This document shows positions 24,301-36,100 of a DNA stretch of 64,000 nt, piece after piece. Below the pieces are notes generated by a model. It was not told the DNA's origin, made no database searches, and saw only the letters and a program-made list of their open reading frames with translations. This DNA comes from Mycteria americana. Taxonomy: Eukaryota > Chordata > Aves > Ciconiiformes > Ciconiidae. The position numbers were made by a program, and so were the translations under genes. The stretch covers positions 45,735,001-45,799,000 of the forward strand of contig NC_134371.1 in assembly GCF_035582795.1 (NCBI RefSeq). Reading direction: 5' to 3'. The first letter of the stretch is position 1. Each line of letters begins with the position of its first letter.

Positions 24301-27300
24301 TCAATGTTTTAGGAAGTCATTAAATAGTTACAAGGAGAATATGAAATTACCTTCTCTGTTCCCAAGGCTGAATTGAATTACTTATTTATTCAACACCCAA
24401 TGGCTAAACAAAAGACACATTGAATCCGCAGAGACGAGAAGAGAACAAGGCCCATTCATCTGTGTACTTCTAATGAAATTCTGTTCCTGCTAAACAGGAT
24501 AATGTTCTTCCAGATATTACTGTGGAAATACTCATACAGGGCTTCAGTTTATTATTCTGTTTATAGTTGCCTGGACCTGTTCTCTGAAAGGTTGGCATCT
24601 CCTGAATAATTTCTCATTTGTAAAACTACCTCATCCTTATCTGTCCCCCTAAGCTTTTCATCTTGCCTGGCTCCCTTCCCCCCCCTTTTCTTCTTTTTTT
24701 CCCCTTGTTCTTCTCTGACCTTCTTCACATTCTCTTTGAACCTTTATAATTATAAGAATATAAACCCTATGCATACGCCTCTATCCTACCCTCCCTGCTT
24801 TTTTCTCCCATTTTGGAGTCTCCCTTCCTTCAGCTGTTCTCATCTTACAACAAAGAACAGAAAACTGGTAAGAAATAAGGCAACAGAAGGCAGCAAGAAG
24901 ACTCATCGATGACTGCAATCTTTAAACACAAATAATTTAGTTTTACTCCGTTCAATTCCCACTAAGAGGATTTTTTGCCGCTGAGGGGGAACGGGGCTGC
25001 CACGCAATTTGCCATGAAACATGTCGATACACGTAACATACCTAGACACAAACCAAAAAAACCCTATTATATCTCTTTGATTCAGATGCATAAAATTACT
25101 AATGCCACAGCATCCTATAATAAAGATCACATACTATTCCTGACTCCTGCCCTTATTCTTGGTTTCTGTACATGATGCAGAAGCATACCACATTGACCAC
25201 TCCAAACACCTTAGCTACACCTCCACTGGAACACTGTGTTTAGTCAAACTAAGGTTGATGGCAAACTTAGAAACAAAACAACACACACACATACATGAAG
25301 AAACAACACACCTGAATTTTAGGTCCTTTTGCTCCAGTCAAGATAAAAGCAGCTGCAAGTTTTTGGTGTATGAATTTAGCAGGCCAAGACAAGTGAGTTC
25401 TACAAATATTTACTCTATAGATCACTTATTAGTCCCATTTATTAACATCAGCATTTTATTTTCAGTCACTAAACAACATAAGAATAAAAAAATAGTTTCC
25501 TTCCACCAGCATAAGCATTTTTATAGCTACTAAAGTGATACTGGTCAACTACAGTGAGGAGAAGAAGACAGCTTGCACAGTAAGAAACCGACTCGTAGTG
25601 AAGCCTTTCCTTAGGAGTGGGCCACCAGCTTCTTTTTAAAGTCAGTTCTATTGGAATACCAGTGGGAAGGAAAAAGCAGCCTGAGAGCCAAACGAGCCTG
25701 GGACAATACCTGTCAGTAAAAAATTTTAAATACTGATAAATAACACCACCACCCCCAGTAATTTATGACCTATTGTTTCCTGCATTAAATTTTAAATTAC
25801 AACCAAATAAAATCTTTCCAAATTATAGCTATTAGATTAAGTCATCATAAAATTCCAGTTCAATATACTGAATTAATTTGCAGTTTCTCTAAGTTTTAGA
25901 AAAGTTTAATATTTAAAAAAAATTAAAAGGATTATGCCTTGGTAGTTTTTAAATGTTCATCAGATTACAGTTCTTACAGAAAAGTTTAATAAGGCTATTA
26001 ATGTTTTTACTGTTAATCAGTAAAGCCTGTACTGAAATACAGCACAAAGTAGTAAGACATTTTGCCCTGACTGTGCTTGCCAATTTTTCTGAAGTTATTT
26101 TTGGCTTGTCAATTTAAACCAGACAATTGGCCGTGATGCTTTCTTCATCCATTTACTTCTATAGTAGTACCCTGAACAGCTCCTGCTTTTATTAAAGAGT
26201 GAGCAAGGACCTTCTACAGTCCTCCTTGGGGAGGACCAAGAGCATCAGCAACAGCGCGGGTAGACAAGTTGCAGGAAGGCTGGGAGTTAGATACATTCAA
26301 GAAACACTTAACACAGAAGAAATACCATGCTCACACACTTCGGGATTCCTGCTGTCAAAGCCACCATATAAAGATTTCAGCAAAATAAAGAGAGCAGAGA
26401 GTAAATTACAGTTTATTTGCTAATTTTCTCCCTACTGACCATGAAAAAAGCTCCTCCTGCTGACTGTGCTGCTAACAAGAACTAACACTGTACTTCTATG
26501 AAACAGAAGTCCAGACCAATCTAACAGCAAATCTAACACTGTCGGAACGTTTTCAGAATTAATTTTAAGCCACAGAATATGCTGTATTACAAATAAGGGT
26601 ACTGCTTTGTTCCTGTTAGCTAGCAAGGAAAAGACCTCCAAAGCAAGGATGAACAGGGGAGAGGGTGGGGGGAGCACACAAGAAGAATCATGCTTTTTAT
26701 TTGTTTTTAAAACAATCATTCCAGTGTTCCAGTGTCCCTTCCTATTGAATGAGCTGCAAGATTTACCCTTCCAAACACCAGCGATCCAAATACCATGCAC
26801 TACACAATGCTTCTGTTGTTCAGGTTCCTTAGAGGGAGTCTGCAATGCTAGCATGTTGTCCCATGTCTGTAAAGGGGGTTCCAGAAGAAAAATTATGAAG
26901 GCTCTCAGAAGGGAAATCGTGAACCCTCTTGACTTGCACTAACAGTACTTTTTTAGTCCCAGGCATCAAAGCAATTTTCATCTATCAATCAAATCTCTTT
27001 ATTTTAGGCAAGAAAAATATTGCTCTAGATGACAGCACACCTAAAAAGTCATCGTTCAAAGAAGCAATAATGGGACAAGTACAGAGAACTTTAGCAGACA
27101 AAACTCAACAATTTGCATATGCAGCCCAAAAGCTAAAAGGAGGGAGAGGAGGTATTACCATGCAGGGATCACACTTCATACCATTCTATTAGAAATACAA
27201 AGAAATAGAGACAATCATGTACTATTCTGCAACCACACACAGTTCCAATACTGTATAATCATGTAACTGTATTAATATAATCTAGTAAATAACAAAAGTG

Positions 27301-27517
27301 AATTTTCATAGTTCAAAAATCGAGAAAAGCAAAAAAAAAAAATAGTGATTTTAGCTTTCAGTTTCAGTTACACTAGTAACAGAGATATCAAACTTGTTTA
27401 GTTTTCTATTATTAACAGCACTTATTCATCCATACTAAAATTAATACAGTCTTACCTGTATCGCACATGAAAGGAACGATCTTCACGCATGCTTATCAAA
27501 ACATTACTTTCCTCCAT
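9228..27517 (-). CDS. GPSM2: GPSM2 (LGN/Pins), G-protein signalling modulator 2, complete coding region
   Basis: Fourteen coding exons on the minus strand join in phase from ATG (27515-27517) to TGA (9228-9230), giving 663 aa (human about 684). In transcript order: 27456-27517, 20914-21135, 19659-19794, 19032-19174, 18363-18486, 17964-18079, 16768-16923, 15857-15965, 15309-15438, 14627-14697, 12352-12528, 11405-11567, 11052-11269, 9228-9392. Residues 21 to about 375 carry the TPR array (repeated A..LGN.Y..L..Y..A). Residues about 400-482 are the linker, with RRHSMENMELMKLTPEK. Four GoLoco motifs follow near 491-511, 547-568, 598-618 and 631-651, each ending D-D/E-Q-R. GPSM2 binds NuMA or Inscuteable through the TPRs and GDP-Galpha-i through the GoLocos, placing force generators at the cell cortex for spindle orientation. 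The tail after GoLoco 4 is only 12 residues, shorter than in mammals. Confidence 0.97.
9393..11051. other. GPSM2 intron; one more GC-rich unassigned block
   Basis: Mostly AT-rich. The block at roughly 9880-10150 is less AT-rich and contains CTG/CAG-type words, which could be an old repeat, but I cannot name a family. Confidence 0.45.
11052..11269 (-). CDS. GPSM2: GPSM2 coding exon 13 (GoLoco 2, start of GoLoco 3)
   Basis: The acceptor cctccccag and donor gtaagt fit. It encodes TDEFLDLLASSQSRRLDDQR, then NLPGLRLNQHNSQSVLGHLM, then DDDFFDILIKCQ. It starts with two bases completing a Ser codon split across the intron. Confidence 0.95.
11405..11567 (-). CDS. GPSM2: GPSM2 coding exon 12 (GoLoco 1)
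   Basis: The acceptor ctcctcctcag and donor gtaatt fit. It reads KNSRETMADEGFFDLLSRFQ, then SNRMDDQRC, then a Ser/Thr/Pro stretch ending TPPKTMRK. It ends in phase 1. Confidence 0.94.
11568..12351. other. GPSM2 intron, no recognised feature
   Basis: Unique-looking intron sequence. Nothing identified on either strand. Confidence 0.6.
12352..12528 (-). CDS. GPSM2: GPSM2 coding exon 11 (linker)
   Basis: The acceptor ttttcttag and donor gtaggt fit, with phase 0 at both ends (59 codons). It reads VQNWNSEILAKQKPLVAKPS, then LHFVNRLKGKKYKNGTASKV, then LQDASNSIDHRLPNSQR, matching the vertebrate GPSM2 linker. Confidence 0.94.
12529..14626. other. GPSM2 intron, no recognised feature
   Basis: About 2.1 kb of AT-rich intron with a short T-run near 13253-13267. 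No repeat family or exon recognised. Confidence 0.6.
14627..14697 (-). CDS. GPSM2: GPSM2 coding exon 10 (linker, phosphosite region)
   Basis: It reads TRPRVGRRHSMENMELMKLT, then PEK. The RRHSMEN segment lies in the linker of the family. It begins with two bases completing the Gly codon of the previous exon. Confidence 0.93.
14698..15308. other. GPSM2 intron with short purine/G runs
   Basis: It contains an A-run followed by a G-run near 15048-15064 and a G-rich stretch near 15192-15210. Nothing else recognised. Confidence 0.55.
15309..15438 (-). CDS. GPSM2: GPSM2 coding exon 9 (end of TPR array)
   Basis: It reads VGDRSGELTARLNLSDLQMV, then LGLSYSTNNSMMSESHVVDN, ending SLN plus one base of Gly. 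The acceptor is ttggttgcag and the donor gtacgt. The NLSDLQMVLGLSYSTNN block is characteristic of GPSM2. Confidence 0.95.
15857..15965 (-). CDS. GPSM2: GPSM2 coding exon 8 (TPR)
   Basis: It encodes IGEGRACWSLGNAYTALGNH, then DQAMHFAERHLEISRE, a complete TPR helix pair with the W-LGN-Y and A-A signature. The first base completes a Lys codon. Confidence 0.96.
15966..16767. other. GPSM2 intron, no recognised feature
   Basis: AT-rich intron. Nothing identified. Confidence 0.6.
16768..16923 (-). CDS. GPSM2: GPSM2 coding exon 7 (TPR)
   Basis: It reads RTLQLARQLKDRAVEAQACY, then SLGNTYTLLQDYEKAIDYHL, then KHLVIAQELND. The donor is the consensus gtaagc and the acceptor ctttctttcag. TPR spacing is preserved. 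Confidence 0.96.
16924..17963. other. GPSM2 intron, no recognised feature
   Basis: About 1 kb of intron with a short A-run at 17752-17766. Nothing identified. Confidence 0.6.
17964..18079 (-). CDS. GPSM2: GPSM2 coding exon 6 (TPR)
   Basis: It reads RLLIAKEFGDRSAERRAYSN, then LGNAYIFLGEFETASEYY plus two bases of Lys. It starts in phase 0 directly after the ...AHEQ end of the preceding exon. Confidence 0.96.
18363..18486 (-). CDS. GPSM2: GPSM2 coding exon 5 (TPR)
   Basis: It reads ENLTIVTELGDRAAQGRAFG, then NLGNTHYLLGNFRSAVLAHE, then Q. The acceptor is caaaacag and the donor gtacaa. The first base completes a Glu codon. Confidence 0.96.
18487..19031. other. GPSM2 intron, no recognised feature
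   Basis: Unique-looking intron sequence. Confidence 0.6.
19032..19174 (-). CDS. GPSM2: GPSM2 coding exon 4 (TPR with loop insertion)
   Basis: It reads VGEARALYNLGNVYHSKGKN, then VASAGTHDPGELPDDVKNAL, then QKAADYY plus two bases of Glu. The GTHDPGELPDDV loop between TPR helices is a known feature of this family. The donor is gtaagt. Confidence 0.96.
19659..19794 (-). CDS. GPSM2: GPSM2 coding exon 3 (TPR)
   Basis: It reads TIGDLLGEAKASGNLGNTLK, then VLGNFEEAIVCCQRHLDISR, then ELNDK. The acceptor is taattttag and the donor gtaaga, ending in phase 0. Confidence 0.96.
19795..20913. other. GPSM2 intron with an A/C-rich tract
   Basis: An A/C-rich low-complexity tract lies at 20048-20096, an A-run then mixed A and C ending in a C-run. 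The rest is unremarkable. Confidence 0.6.
20914..21135 (-). CDS. GPSM2: GPSM2 coding exon 2 (first TPRs)
   Basis: It reads MEASCLELALEGERLCKAGD, then CRAGVSFFEAAVQVGTEDLK, then TLSAIYSQLGNAYFYLHEYA, ending HHHDLTLA plus two bases of Arg. The first base completes the Arg codon begun in exon 1. The internal ATG at 21132-21134 could be an alternative start, because MEASCLELAL begins right at the TPR domain. Confidence 0.96.
21136..27455. other. GPSM2 intron 2 (6.3 kb), mostly featureless
   Basis: AT-rich intron. Visible items are a short nested direct repeat at 23051-23095, T-runs near 24170-24189, and a pyrimidine-rich stretch near 24640-24840. No exon, RNA gene or repeat family recognised. 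Confidence 0.6.
23051..23095. repeat. Nested short direct repeats
   Basis: AGGCAGAAATGATTA occurs at 23051-23065 and again at 23081-23095 (period 30). Inside, TTAAGTACAG is tandemly duplicated at 23063-23072 and 23073-23082. This looks like a small slippage or duplication event. Confidence 0.75.
27456..27517 (-). CDS. GPSM2: GPSM2 coding exon 1 (start codon)
   Basis: It reads MEESNVLISMREDRSFHVRY plus two bases of Arg, with the consensus donor gtaaga. The homologous vertebrate N-terminus has the same MREDxSFHVRYR block, which fixes this ATG. The exon probably extends as 5' UTR to about 27552, where ccctactacag makes an acceptor. Confidence 0.93.
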
Positions 27518-30500
27518 TGAGGTGCATTATCAGTAGAGAAAATAATACTGTTCTGTAGTAGGGTAAGTACTTTACTATGGAGAACTGTTGTCAGAACACC
27601 ATTCCAGTTAGTTTATTAATAAGTTGGAGTAAAGATATCCTAAGCTCCTGTTGAAAAACTCTTCTTTATTACTAAGGTAAGGAGGTCACTGCCAGACACA
27701 TCTTAAACCTTCAGAAACGTGTTCAAGTTCTTTCATCTGTGGCCCTTTAAGCTCCATTCAGCTGCGTTTCTGCAAAGGGAACACAAGATGCTTGGCTTGA
27801 AGTCTCATAGTCAGTTAATAACTCATAACCATTTGCAGCTGATGTAAAAGCATAACACTACTCCTACCAAGCAGGAAGCGTCAATCAAGAACATAAAGCT
27901 AGAGCCAAAACTTTCTACATACATATGGCAATTCCTGGAGGCAAGCAAGAAAGCAAAGAAAGTTAAAAAAACGAACGCTCTCTTTCTGCTGGAAACTTCG
28001 AGTAATTTACCCTTGTTAGTATTCTTTGGCCTCATGAAGTTCCAAGCAAAAAGCTTAAAGGATGAAAACTACAGAATTAAAGGCATAATATAATACAGAT
28101 CACAAACTGCTTTACACATAAACAGTACTGCTGAAACCCTGACAGTCTGCTGAAGTCCCGCAGTAGTCAGAACTGGCTGACACAATCCCATCTGGAGATC
28201 ATCCATTCTGGAGACCATCCCACCCAGAACATTGAGCACAGAAGCCAGCAGAGGTTTAAGCTCCATTCCCCCTTCCCCTCCCTGCTCCCAAAAGAAAAGG
28301 CAGGAAGGGATGGGGGCATTGGTTTGGGGTTTTTTGTTTCGTTTTTTTACACTGGCTTCACATTCCAAAATGCTGCAGCATTGTCACATGAGCTCCAAAC
28401 TCTGCTTCAAAGGGATTGCAGCAGCCAGCACTTAGACTTAGACATGTTTAGGCTGGCAGGGGAAAGATTAACAGAAAAGAAACTCTGTATACACAAGTTT
28501 ACCCAGTTTTACGTATATTTTTAGTAGAGGAGTTGACATATTTATTGCTCAGTACTAATATTACCTTCCTTTGCAAGTAAACATATAGTTGTGTAATCCA
28601 CAAATGCATATTTCATCAAGAGACTGCAGAGATGTCAAAAGACAAGAACAGAGCTCAGATTTAAAGCTGTCACCAGAAGAAAATGCAACCCCCTCTATTT
28701 TTAATTGTCCATGTAGGCCATGCCTTTTCCTCTCATTAGTTTTATCAAGTACCAGCTGTGAAGATTCATGCTTCCTATCATACTCTACCTTGACAGCACC
28801 CCTCAAATAGACCATCCACATTCTTCCAGTCAGACAACTATTTTGCCTTTCGATGCTCATCATTAGAATTATTTGGCATCAACAAGTGGGTGTGGGTATA
28901 TTTTTGCAATTACAAAGTGTGACACATACAGTTTACAATACATTGCAACCCACGTACTGGGAAGACTGTGTTACAGGTATTTACTCTCCGGAAGTTTGTC
29001 CGAACCTCAAATCAGATAACTCATACAAGCAGAGAGCTGTAAGCCACCCAGTCTACAGCAATCATCCATGAGCATTCCTGCTGCTCAGCAAATGCAAAAG
29101 GGAATTGAAAGTTCTCTTCCACAGATGGATATGCTCATGTAAATTACTACATGCCACAAACTAAAAAGTGTGTACTTTGGCAACTGCCATGGATCATGAA
29201 ATAATGACTGGTCATTTGTTTGTATATTTATACTGTAATTACAATTAACTGAATAATTTAAGAAGCTTTTTTAAAAATAAAAAGCAAAATTTAATAAAAA
29301 ACTAGAGTTCTATTTAAAAGTACACCAGAATGACTACATTTACTTAAATATCAGTTATTATTAGCAGTACATTTCATATCAGCTGTTGATAACTTCATTT
29401 CATCTGAGCTATGCTTCTGTCCTCATACTTAACCTCATCCTCCGACTGATGCCACCATCTCGAACCATTGCTCCTGTTTTCTTCCCTCCTTACTGGCCAT
29501 ACAGCACATTCCTGGTCTTAGGAGGGTGATACAGACACACCCGAGTGTGTATCATGATCACAGATCCCACAAAAATTACTGGCTCTGGTCTTCATACCTC
29601 ACTTCCTTCACCCATAACTCATTAGCATCTCAGGTTATACCTTCAGCCATGCCAACATGTAATCAGTAAGCAAACTTAAACCATATTAACTAGAGTGGTG
29701 AATTCAAAATTCAGGAGGTGGAAATTGATGACCCTTCCACAGGCAGTATCTCCCAGGTGTAAACTGGCCTTGGGAAGATTATACTATAGCAGGTAAGCCC
29801 CGCTCTTTCAATTGATGCACCTTAACTATTCAGAATACCCCTGTGTAACCAAGTGTTACCCGAGCTGGTGGTCAACATGAAATGGACTCAGAGGACATAG
29901 TACTTCAGCAGAAAAGCCTAGTGAATTAACAGAAATCAGAAGTTCTACTCTATTGGCATATCTGACAGGGAAACGGGCTTTCTCCTAAACTTGCATTTTT
30001 AATGCAAGTTTAATTAAAACTTCATGTAGCATGAAAAAAAGCACTTGGTGCTTACTAGGAAAAGAATCTGTATTAATGCAAAGCAGCTGCTTTAAATTTA
30101 TTCTCTCCACACCTTTAAACAATGCAAAATCCGTATCCGTGTTAAAGAGCTGCCTTTCAGGAAAGCATAAATAGAAAACTGAAGTTGTATACACAACTTT
30201 AAAATGCACAATTTTACTATTCCAGCTATCAAATGCAGGAAGTCCTAGCTTTTTTGTAATTTTGAAGTAGCGGAAAAAAGCACACAGAAAAAAGATCAGG
30301 CCTCCTTCAGAAGTGGGAAATTAACTGAACTGATGTTACTAATTACACAGCAGTATGATACCAAACCCAACACCACCCACCACCCCCCCAAAATCAAATA
30401 AAGCAAGGCAGAGGTCAGGCAATCAAATGTGGCAGCCAGTTTATACCCCACAATAGACAAAACATGCACTTTATCAATTCTTATTAGGAATTTTCGGTGA

Positions 30501-32640
30501 GCCATATTCAGGGCTTATCCACCTGGGCTATAGACAGCTAAAGGATCTCCAATTAAACCATTGGTAAAAAGCTAACTTTGCCTCAGTTCAATGCTTTATC
30601 TAAAAAATGTTCTTATCGCTGTCAAAAAGTCACTCTTTATTCTTTTCTATTAAGTCACAGATTTATATAGAAGCTATATAGATATAGCAGCTTGGGGTTT
30701 GCATGGCATAAGGGTTTAAGACTGAATTCCTTACTAAATTCTATGAAACTCCTTTTAACTTGATTCTCTGAAATTGCGTAAAATCTATTAAGTTAATTTC
30801 TACAAATTACAAATTTTACAATGAAATAAAAAAAATCATGGCAAAATACTAATGTTACATACTTAAAGGAATCCCACACAACAATGCTTTAAAAAGTGAA
30901 ACCCCATCATGCTTGCACTTACTCAGTATTTTTCATAAAATTATTATCAGTTCTCAGAAAGGGAACCAAGGCCTAAAGGCTGTTATTCAAAGAAAGTACA
31001 TCTCAACCTTCCATTAACATCACTGAACTGGATGAGTGATATACATGCTAAGACTTGAATGAGGCTCACTCTCTCCCAAGAAAAATTATGGAAGAAACCA
31101 AGACTCCCTCATCTTCAATTCTGATCAGTATATTTCAAGTCCCTGACAGCAATAAAACAATAGATGTAATTTCTTTCTCAAAAGCCTGTTATGCAAGCTA
31201 ATTGTCCTAGTTATTACAACTTCCAGACAAGCGTTTCATGTTTTAAGGCATTTTCCATTTCAGAAAAGATTTGATGACATACTATGAGTTTTATCACAAT
31301 GGCAGACAATCACTTTAATCAGTTTGCAGTTCTTTGTTCCACTGAATGTCTACGATAGACCCCTTCGTTTTAACTTTTGACAGAATACCGTATTTCCACA
31401 CCAGTGAAAATGAACTGGCAAACAACAGAAAGCAGATACTGCTATTTATTAGCAGTATATAGAACCAATAAACACAACATAGTTGGAGAGGGTTTTTTTC
31501 CCTTGCATCTCCTTAAAACAGTAAATTTCTGCAGCTTCATTGGCACCTTCCCTCAACCCTTATCTTCCTTTTTGGAGTTTGTCAGATGATCAAAAGCATT
31601 GCTTTGCTTACCTAGAGTTACATGGCTGACTGACTGACGTATGCTGACTGGTCACTTGGGGGCTGACAAACAGAATATCTACCAGGTCAACTCTTTCTGC
31701 CTTTCCCTAAAGGAGACAATCAAGTAAGGCCTTCTCTACCCATCTGCTATTTGTCACAAAGCTATCGGAAAGGAGCATCTGCCAAATGAAGTCATCATTG
31801 ACTGACAGATTCAAAAGCTACTGAGGAAAGTACAGATAGATCAATTGCACGAATTGTATTTCCTTAGAAAAACTAGCTACAGAGATTTGTTGTTTCCAGA
31901 TTAAGGCAAATTTCCCAATGGTGAACTAAATTTGAATTTCCTTTCAGGAAGAGGCTATGGCATGGGTGGGAAAAAAAAGGAAAAGAAGCTTGAACTGGAT
32001 TATCTAAAAACACAACAGCTTTGCATACCCTGTGGAGAAAGAGACAGACTAAACAATAACAACAATATACTGACGATTCTATTACTGAAATATAGAGATT
32101 AGTTTGGCTCCAGACCTTCAAAATATAAACCGGGATATAAACACAAATAGTACAACAAGGAACACTCAGAACTAGACAAACCATAATTGTAGTCTTCAAT
32201 GCTGTCCAGGATATTTTAAAAAAATCACCTGAATTAACAAATAAGCCTAAAATAAGCCAAAAAATCCCTTAAAATTCTACATCAAGTTTAATATTGTATT
32301 TACATAGTAAACAGCATCATCATTAGCATTTCTGTAGTAATAAATATTCCCCTGTGAATTAACCTTAAAATAACTGTACGGCATGTTGCAAAAAAGCTCT
32401 TTTTTCCAAACCCTGAGCACAGTCCAATACAAGTGACTAGTCACGAGAGGGGATTATGCAGGCACAAGAAACACTGTACTAAGACCAGCATGGTTACTCT
32501 TGGAAGCTTAATTTTAAACTCCTCTCTGCACCACTTTTGACAGAAGTTCAACAGCTAATTAGCTGACAGCACACAGAAACCACCTCCGCTGATGAAGTGA
32601 ATGTGAGATTTTACTCAGGGTCAGTGATGACGTGGAGCAC

Positions 32641-32674
32641 TACCTGCTCTGAAATACAATACCTGCTCTGAAAT
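32641..32674. repeat. 15-bp direct repeat, period 19
   Basis: TACCTGCTCTGAAAT occurs exactly at 32641-32655 and 32660-32674, separated by ACAA. Confidence 0.8.
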
Positions 32675-32760
32675 GCTGCCTTTTTCTCCTCATGGATTTA
32701 TACCTGGAGCAGATACCCCCAGAATAAAGCATGGGGCTTCTTTTAAAGAACTGGCTTAGC

Positions 32761-32811
32761 AGCATACAATACAAGCAGCATACAAGCATACTTCCCAGCA
32801 TACAATCCAAG
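32761..32811. repeat. Three near copies of AGCATACAAT/G
   Basis: AGCATACAA begins at 32761, 32777 and 32797, with a partial copy in between. A small local duplication about 90 bp from the 32641 repeat. Confidence 0.7.
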
Positions 32812-33086
32812 TGCAGCTCACATCAGACATTAACGGGTCGCATCTAAAGGACACAACAGGAAAGCTGAGGTTTGTAAACAACTACCTCAGACACTCCTCC
32901 TAGGTGTGAGTCTGATAAAGCAGATTCTGCAGAGCCTGTAATCACTACAGATCATGGGAAAGATCCAGCCTAACACATCCTATGCTATCAGACTCATCAG
33001 ATAAGCTGCAAATAAATTAATACCACTATCTAATGTTCTTGATTCAGATGCTTCCTTCTCCACCCCAATTATATTTACCATGCTGA

Positions 33087-33118
33087 CTTAGTTTCATATG
33101 GGCCCATATGAAACTAAG
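33087..33118. repeat. Perfect 32-bp palindrome with no spacer
   Basis: The arm CTTAGTTTCATATGGG (33087-33102) is followed immediately by its exact reverse complement (33103-33118). The flanking bases (A and A) break the symmetry. It could extrude as a cruciform or, in RNA, fold as a hairpin. Confidence 0.9.
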
Positions 33119-36100
33119 ACACATTACTGAATATTGCAGACAATCCTAAAATGGGTGGAAGGGCTGGGTATTGTATCGGCTTTGGGCCACACGTGATGTT
33201 CATTCAACAAAATAGGAATCCTACCAACCCACTGCTCCAGAAGCCTGGAACGTCACTTATAGCATACTAATAGAAGAAGGAATATGAAGTTTCCTCTCCT
33301 TTACCCAAATCATGTGGACAGAGCTATCTTTTATGTATGAAACCATCAGCTCCTTGCTGGGAAGAGAATCAAAAAATGGTAACTGATGGCATAAGGCTAG
33401 ACAGGCATTTTATTACCAGAACCGATCGATGCATAGCTAACTACCTTTTATGAATCAGAAGAACAGAACTACTGTAGTGAGGTATGGAAACTTGACTGCA
33501 TTATCTATGAAATTATTTCATCTCCCTTCTTAGCCAGTTAATGCTCAAGACTTAATTACTTCAGTATAACCAGCAGTCTTTCTAGACAGTCAACAAAAGC
33601 ACAGAGGTTATAAAAGAGTAGAAAAATACTAATAACAGGAGCTATGACACTCATGACACCCCCCTCAAAAAATTAAAGTAATTGCTAAATGAAAAATTAC
33701 ACAAATGCTGTCATTATCTGTCATGAACTCCTGAGTGATCCAACTGATACTATTCTTCACTTCTCTCCCCACTTTGTTTCTAGCACTGTATTTACCCAAA
33801 TGGAAGAAAAGGCTTTTTGTCCAAGTATTTTAATTTACTGGTGCAGTCATCAATATGACTGCAGGAGGAGAAACCCCCTAGTGACAAAGGTCCACAAATA
33901 TGCCCAGAACAGCCCAAACTAGTCCAAGGTAGGACTGCAAAAGAATTTTATTGAAAATATTAATAACTATATGAAATAAAATATTGCATAAAACCCCACA
34001 ACTACTTTACAAGATTAAATACATAATTATATATCATACTAGTATATGAAATACTATTTATATTTTTAAAATAAGCTTTAAAAAGGTCTTAGCAATGAAA
34101 TCGTTCTAAATCTTGAGATGATTTTAAAAAAAAAAAAAAAAGAAAAAAAAACCTAATAGGTGACGAGTATTTCTGAGACAAATTTTGCCCACAGTGAAGT
34201 GAGGATGTCGCCGCATCCACAGCTAAAAATGAAAGCATGGACTTGAATTCAGCGCTAGAGGAACACAGCTCCAGAGCAGAGTCCAACATTTATTATCTAA
34301 TTGCTAATACAGTCCTGCATTATGACAGACATGGTAACAGTGGAGATATTTAATCTATCACCGTATTTCTAAAAAAAGTTTTCTGTTTGTGGTTTCCTTT
34401 ATTTCTTTGGTTACCTAAACCCAATGACCTTGCTGTACAGTGGGTTCTAAATACACGTAAGAGAAGGTTTGTTTCCTCTGCGCCCTTTCACATAGGCTAA
34501 TTCCTCTTTATTCTCCCTCCACTCACATCTCTTTTTGGCACAGCAGCCTAGATGTCCTGGCTTATACAACATTCTGTTAAAGGCAAACAAAAGTCTAGGA
34601 GCATTTCTACATGCCCTCTAGCATTATCTGTATATACTTTCCACTTATTCTGTAGATTAGGAGGAGGTTTTTTCCTTTCTGTTTGTGGAGTACCTAGTTT
34701 AATAGAGTATTTGGGGCTTTAACTAATGCTAAAGGTCTGCAACATGGCAAGCCTTTTAAACTTTGTATATCCTTTTTGTTAATTTTTCCCTTCTGTTGTT
34801 AAAGGGTTGTGCAAATGCCTCCTTTAACAAGTAAGCATTGCCTAGCATTATTTTCAATATTACTCACAAGTACCAACCGTAAAACACAAGCAGCCTTAAT
34901 GACACAAGTTATTTCTGCCAGATCATAAAAAAAATATTCCAAACAACCATGATAACTGAATCCAGAAGCATCTTCCTTCTCTGAGTCAGAAAGAAGCTCG
35001 CCTGCATTCTTAAGGGTTATTTTCTTTTCCTTCTATACAAAACACCCAAGCAGTAGATAAAAACTGCATATACACTATGCCACAAGAGAAACATACATCA
35101 TACAAAAAACTAAAGAAAAACTTAAAACTTTCAGTTAAGGAACATTAAAATTTCTGGCCAGAATCTGGTATCACTACCCACACTAAATGCCCTATTTTCA
35201 CCCACTGAAAGGTAAATACATTCCTTACAATGGAATAATTAAGAGCAGAAAGAGATACCAGGAACTTAGGAGAATGATGCAATACATAAGTGACAAAAAA
35301 CATGTATCCTCATTGCTAGTATATTCAGAGTACTGTCATAGTTCCAGGCCAACTCTATTAGCTTTAGTAAATGCAAAGGTACCCTATTAGGCATAGTAAA
35401 GGTAGAGTATAGGTTTGTAAATAGAAATATTTATGGCATCTGGCAATGATGCAGGCCATATAGCGACTTACAGCCTTAGAATGTATTGTAGACAAGAACA
35501 AACAAACAAACAGCTGGCACACATAATTCCACGAAGTAGAGTAACACAAAGAAGCCACAAATGCACATATTAGACTGATATCTGAGTGTATTAAATATCA
35601 GTGTTCAATGATGCAAAGGCGGACCTCTCAGTGCCTCTATCAGAGTATCTTTCTGGAATAGAACATCCCTTTTCTAAGAGAATCAGTATTTAGCTGGAAA
35701 TCAGCTTGCTACTTAATGTACGTAATTACTGTGTAGTGTGCAAGTTAAAAAACTGGGTGTAGCTAACACAAGGAACCACAAGCATTTTTATTATAAGGAT
35801 ATTCTTGCAGATAGTTTATGTAAGCCATCTATTTAAATCCTGAAGTAAAGCAATCCCACACTATGACAAAATAAGAAAGGAAGAGAACATGAAGTGCCAG
35901 CAGAGTATAACTAATATCCCCATAATAGAACTAATCAGGCAACTGAAAACTAATTCTAAATGCAGCAAGATTAATATTTCAGATACATGAAAAATTATTA
36001 GCTATTCTGCTTTGCTCTTTTTATAAGGCAAAGAGAGGATGTTATTCTACTATTTTCTTGTATTTGATACATCAAGGTATTAGGATTCCTTCATTTTTAT

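Noticed and set aside
26432-26942. Overlapping open frames of 140 aa (-) and 111 aa (+) in GPSM2 intron 2
   Set aside because: They run on opposite strands through each other with no domain, so they read as chance frames.
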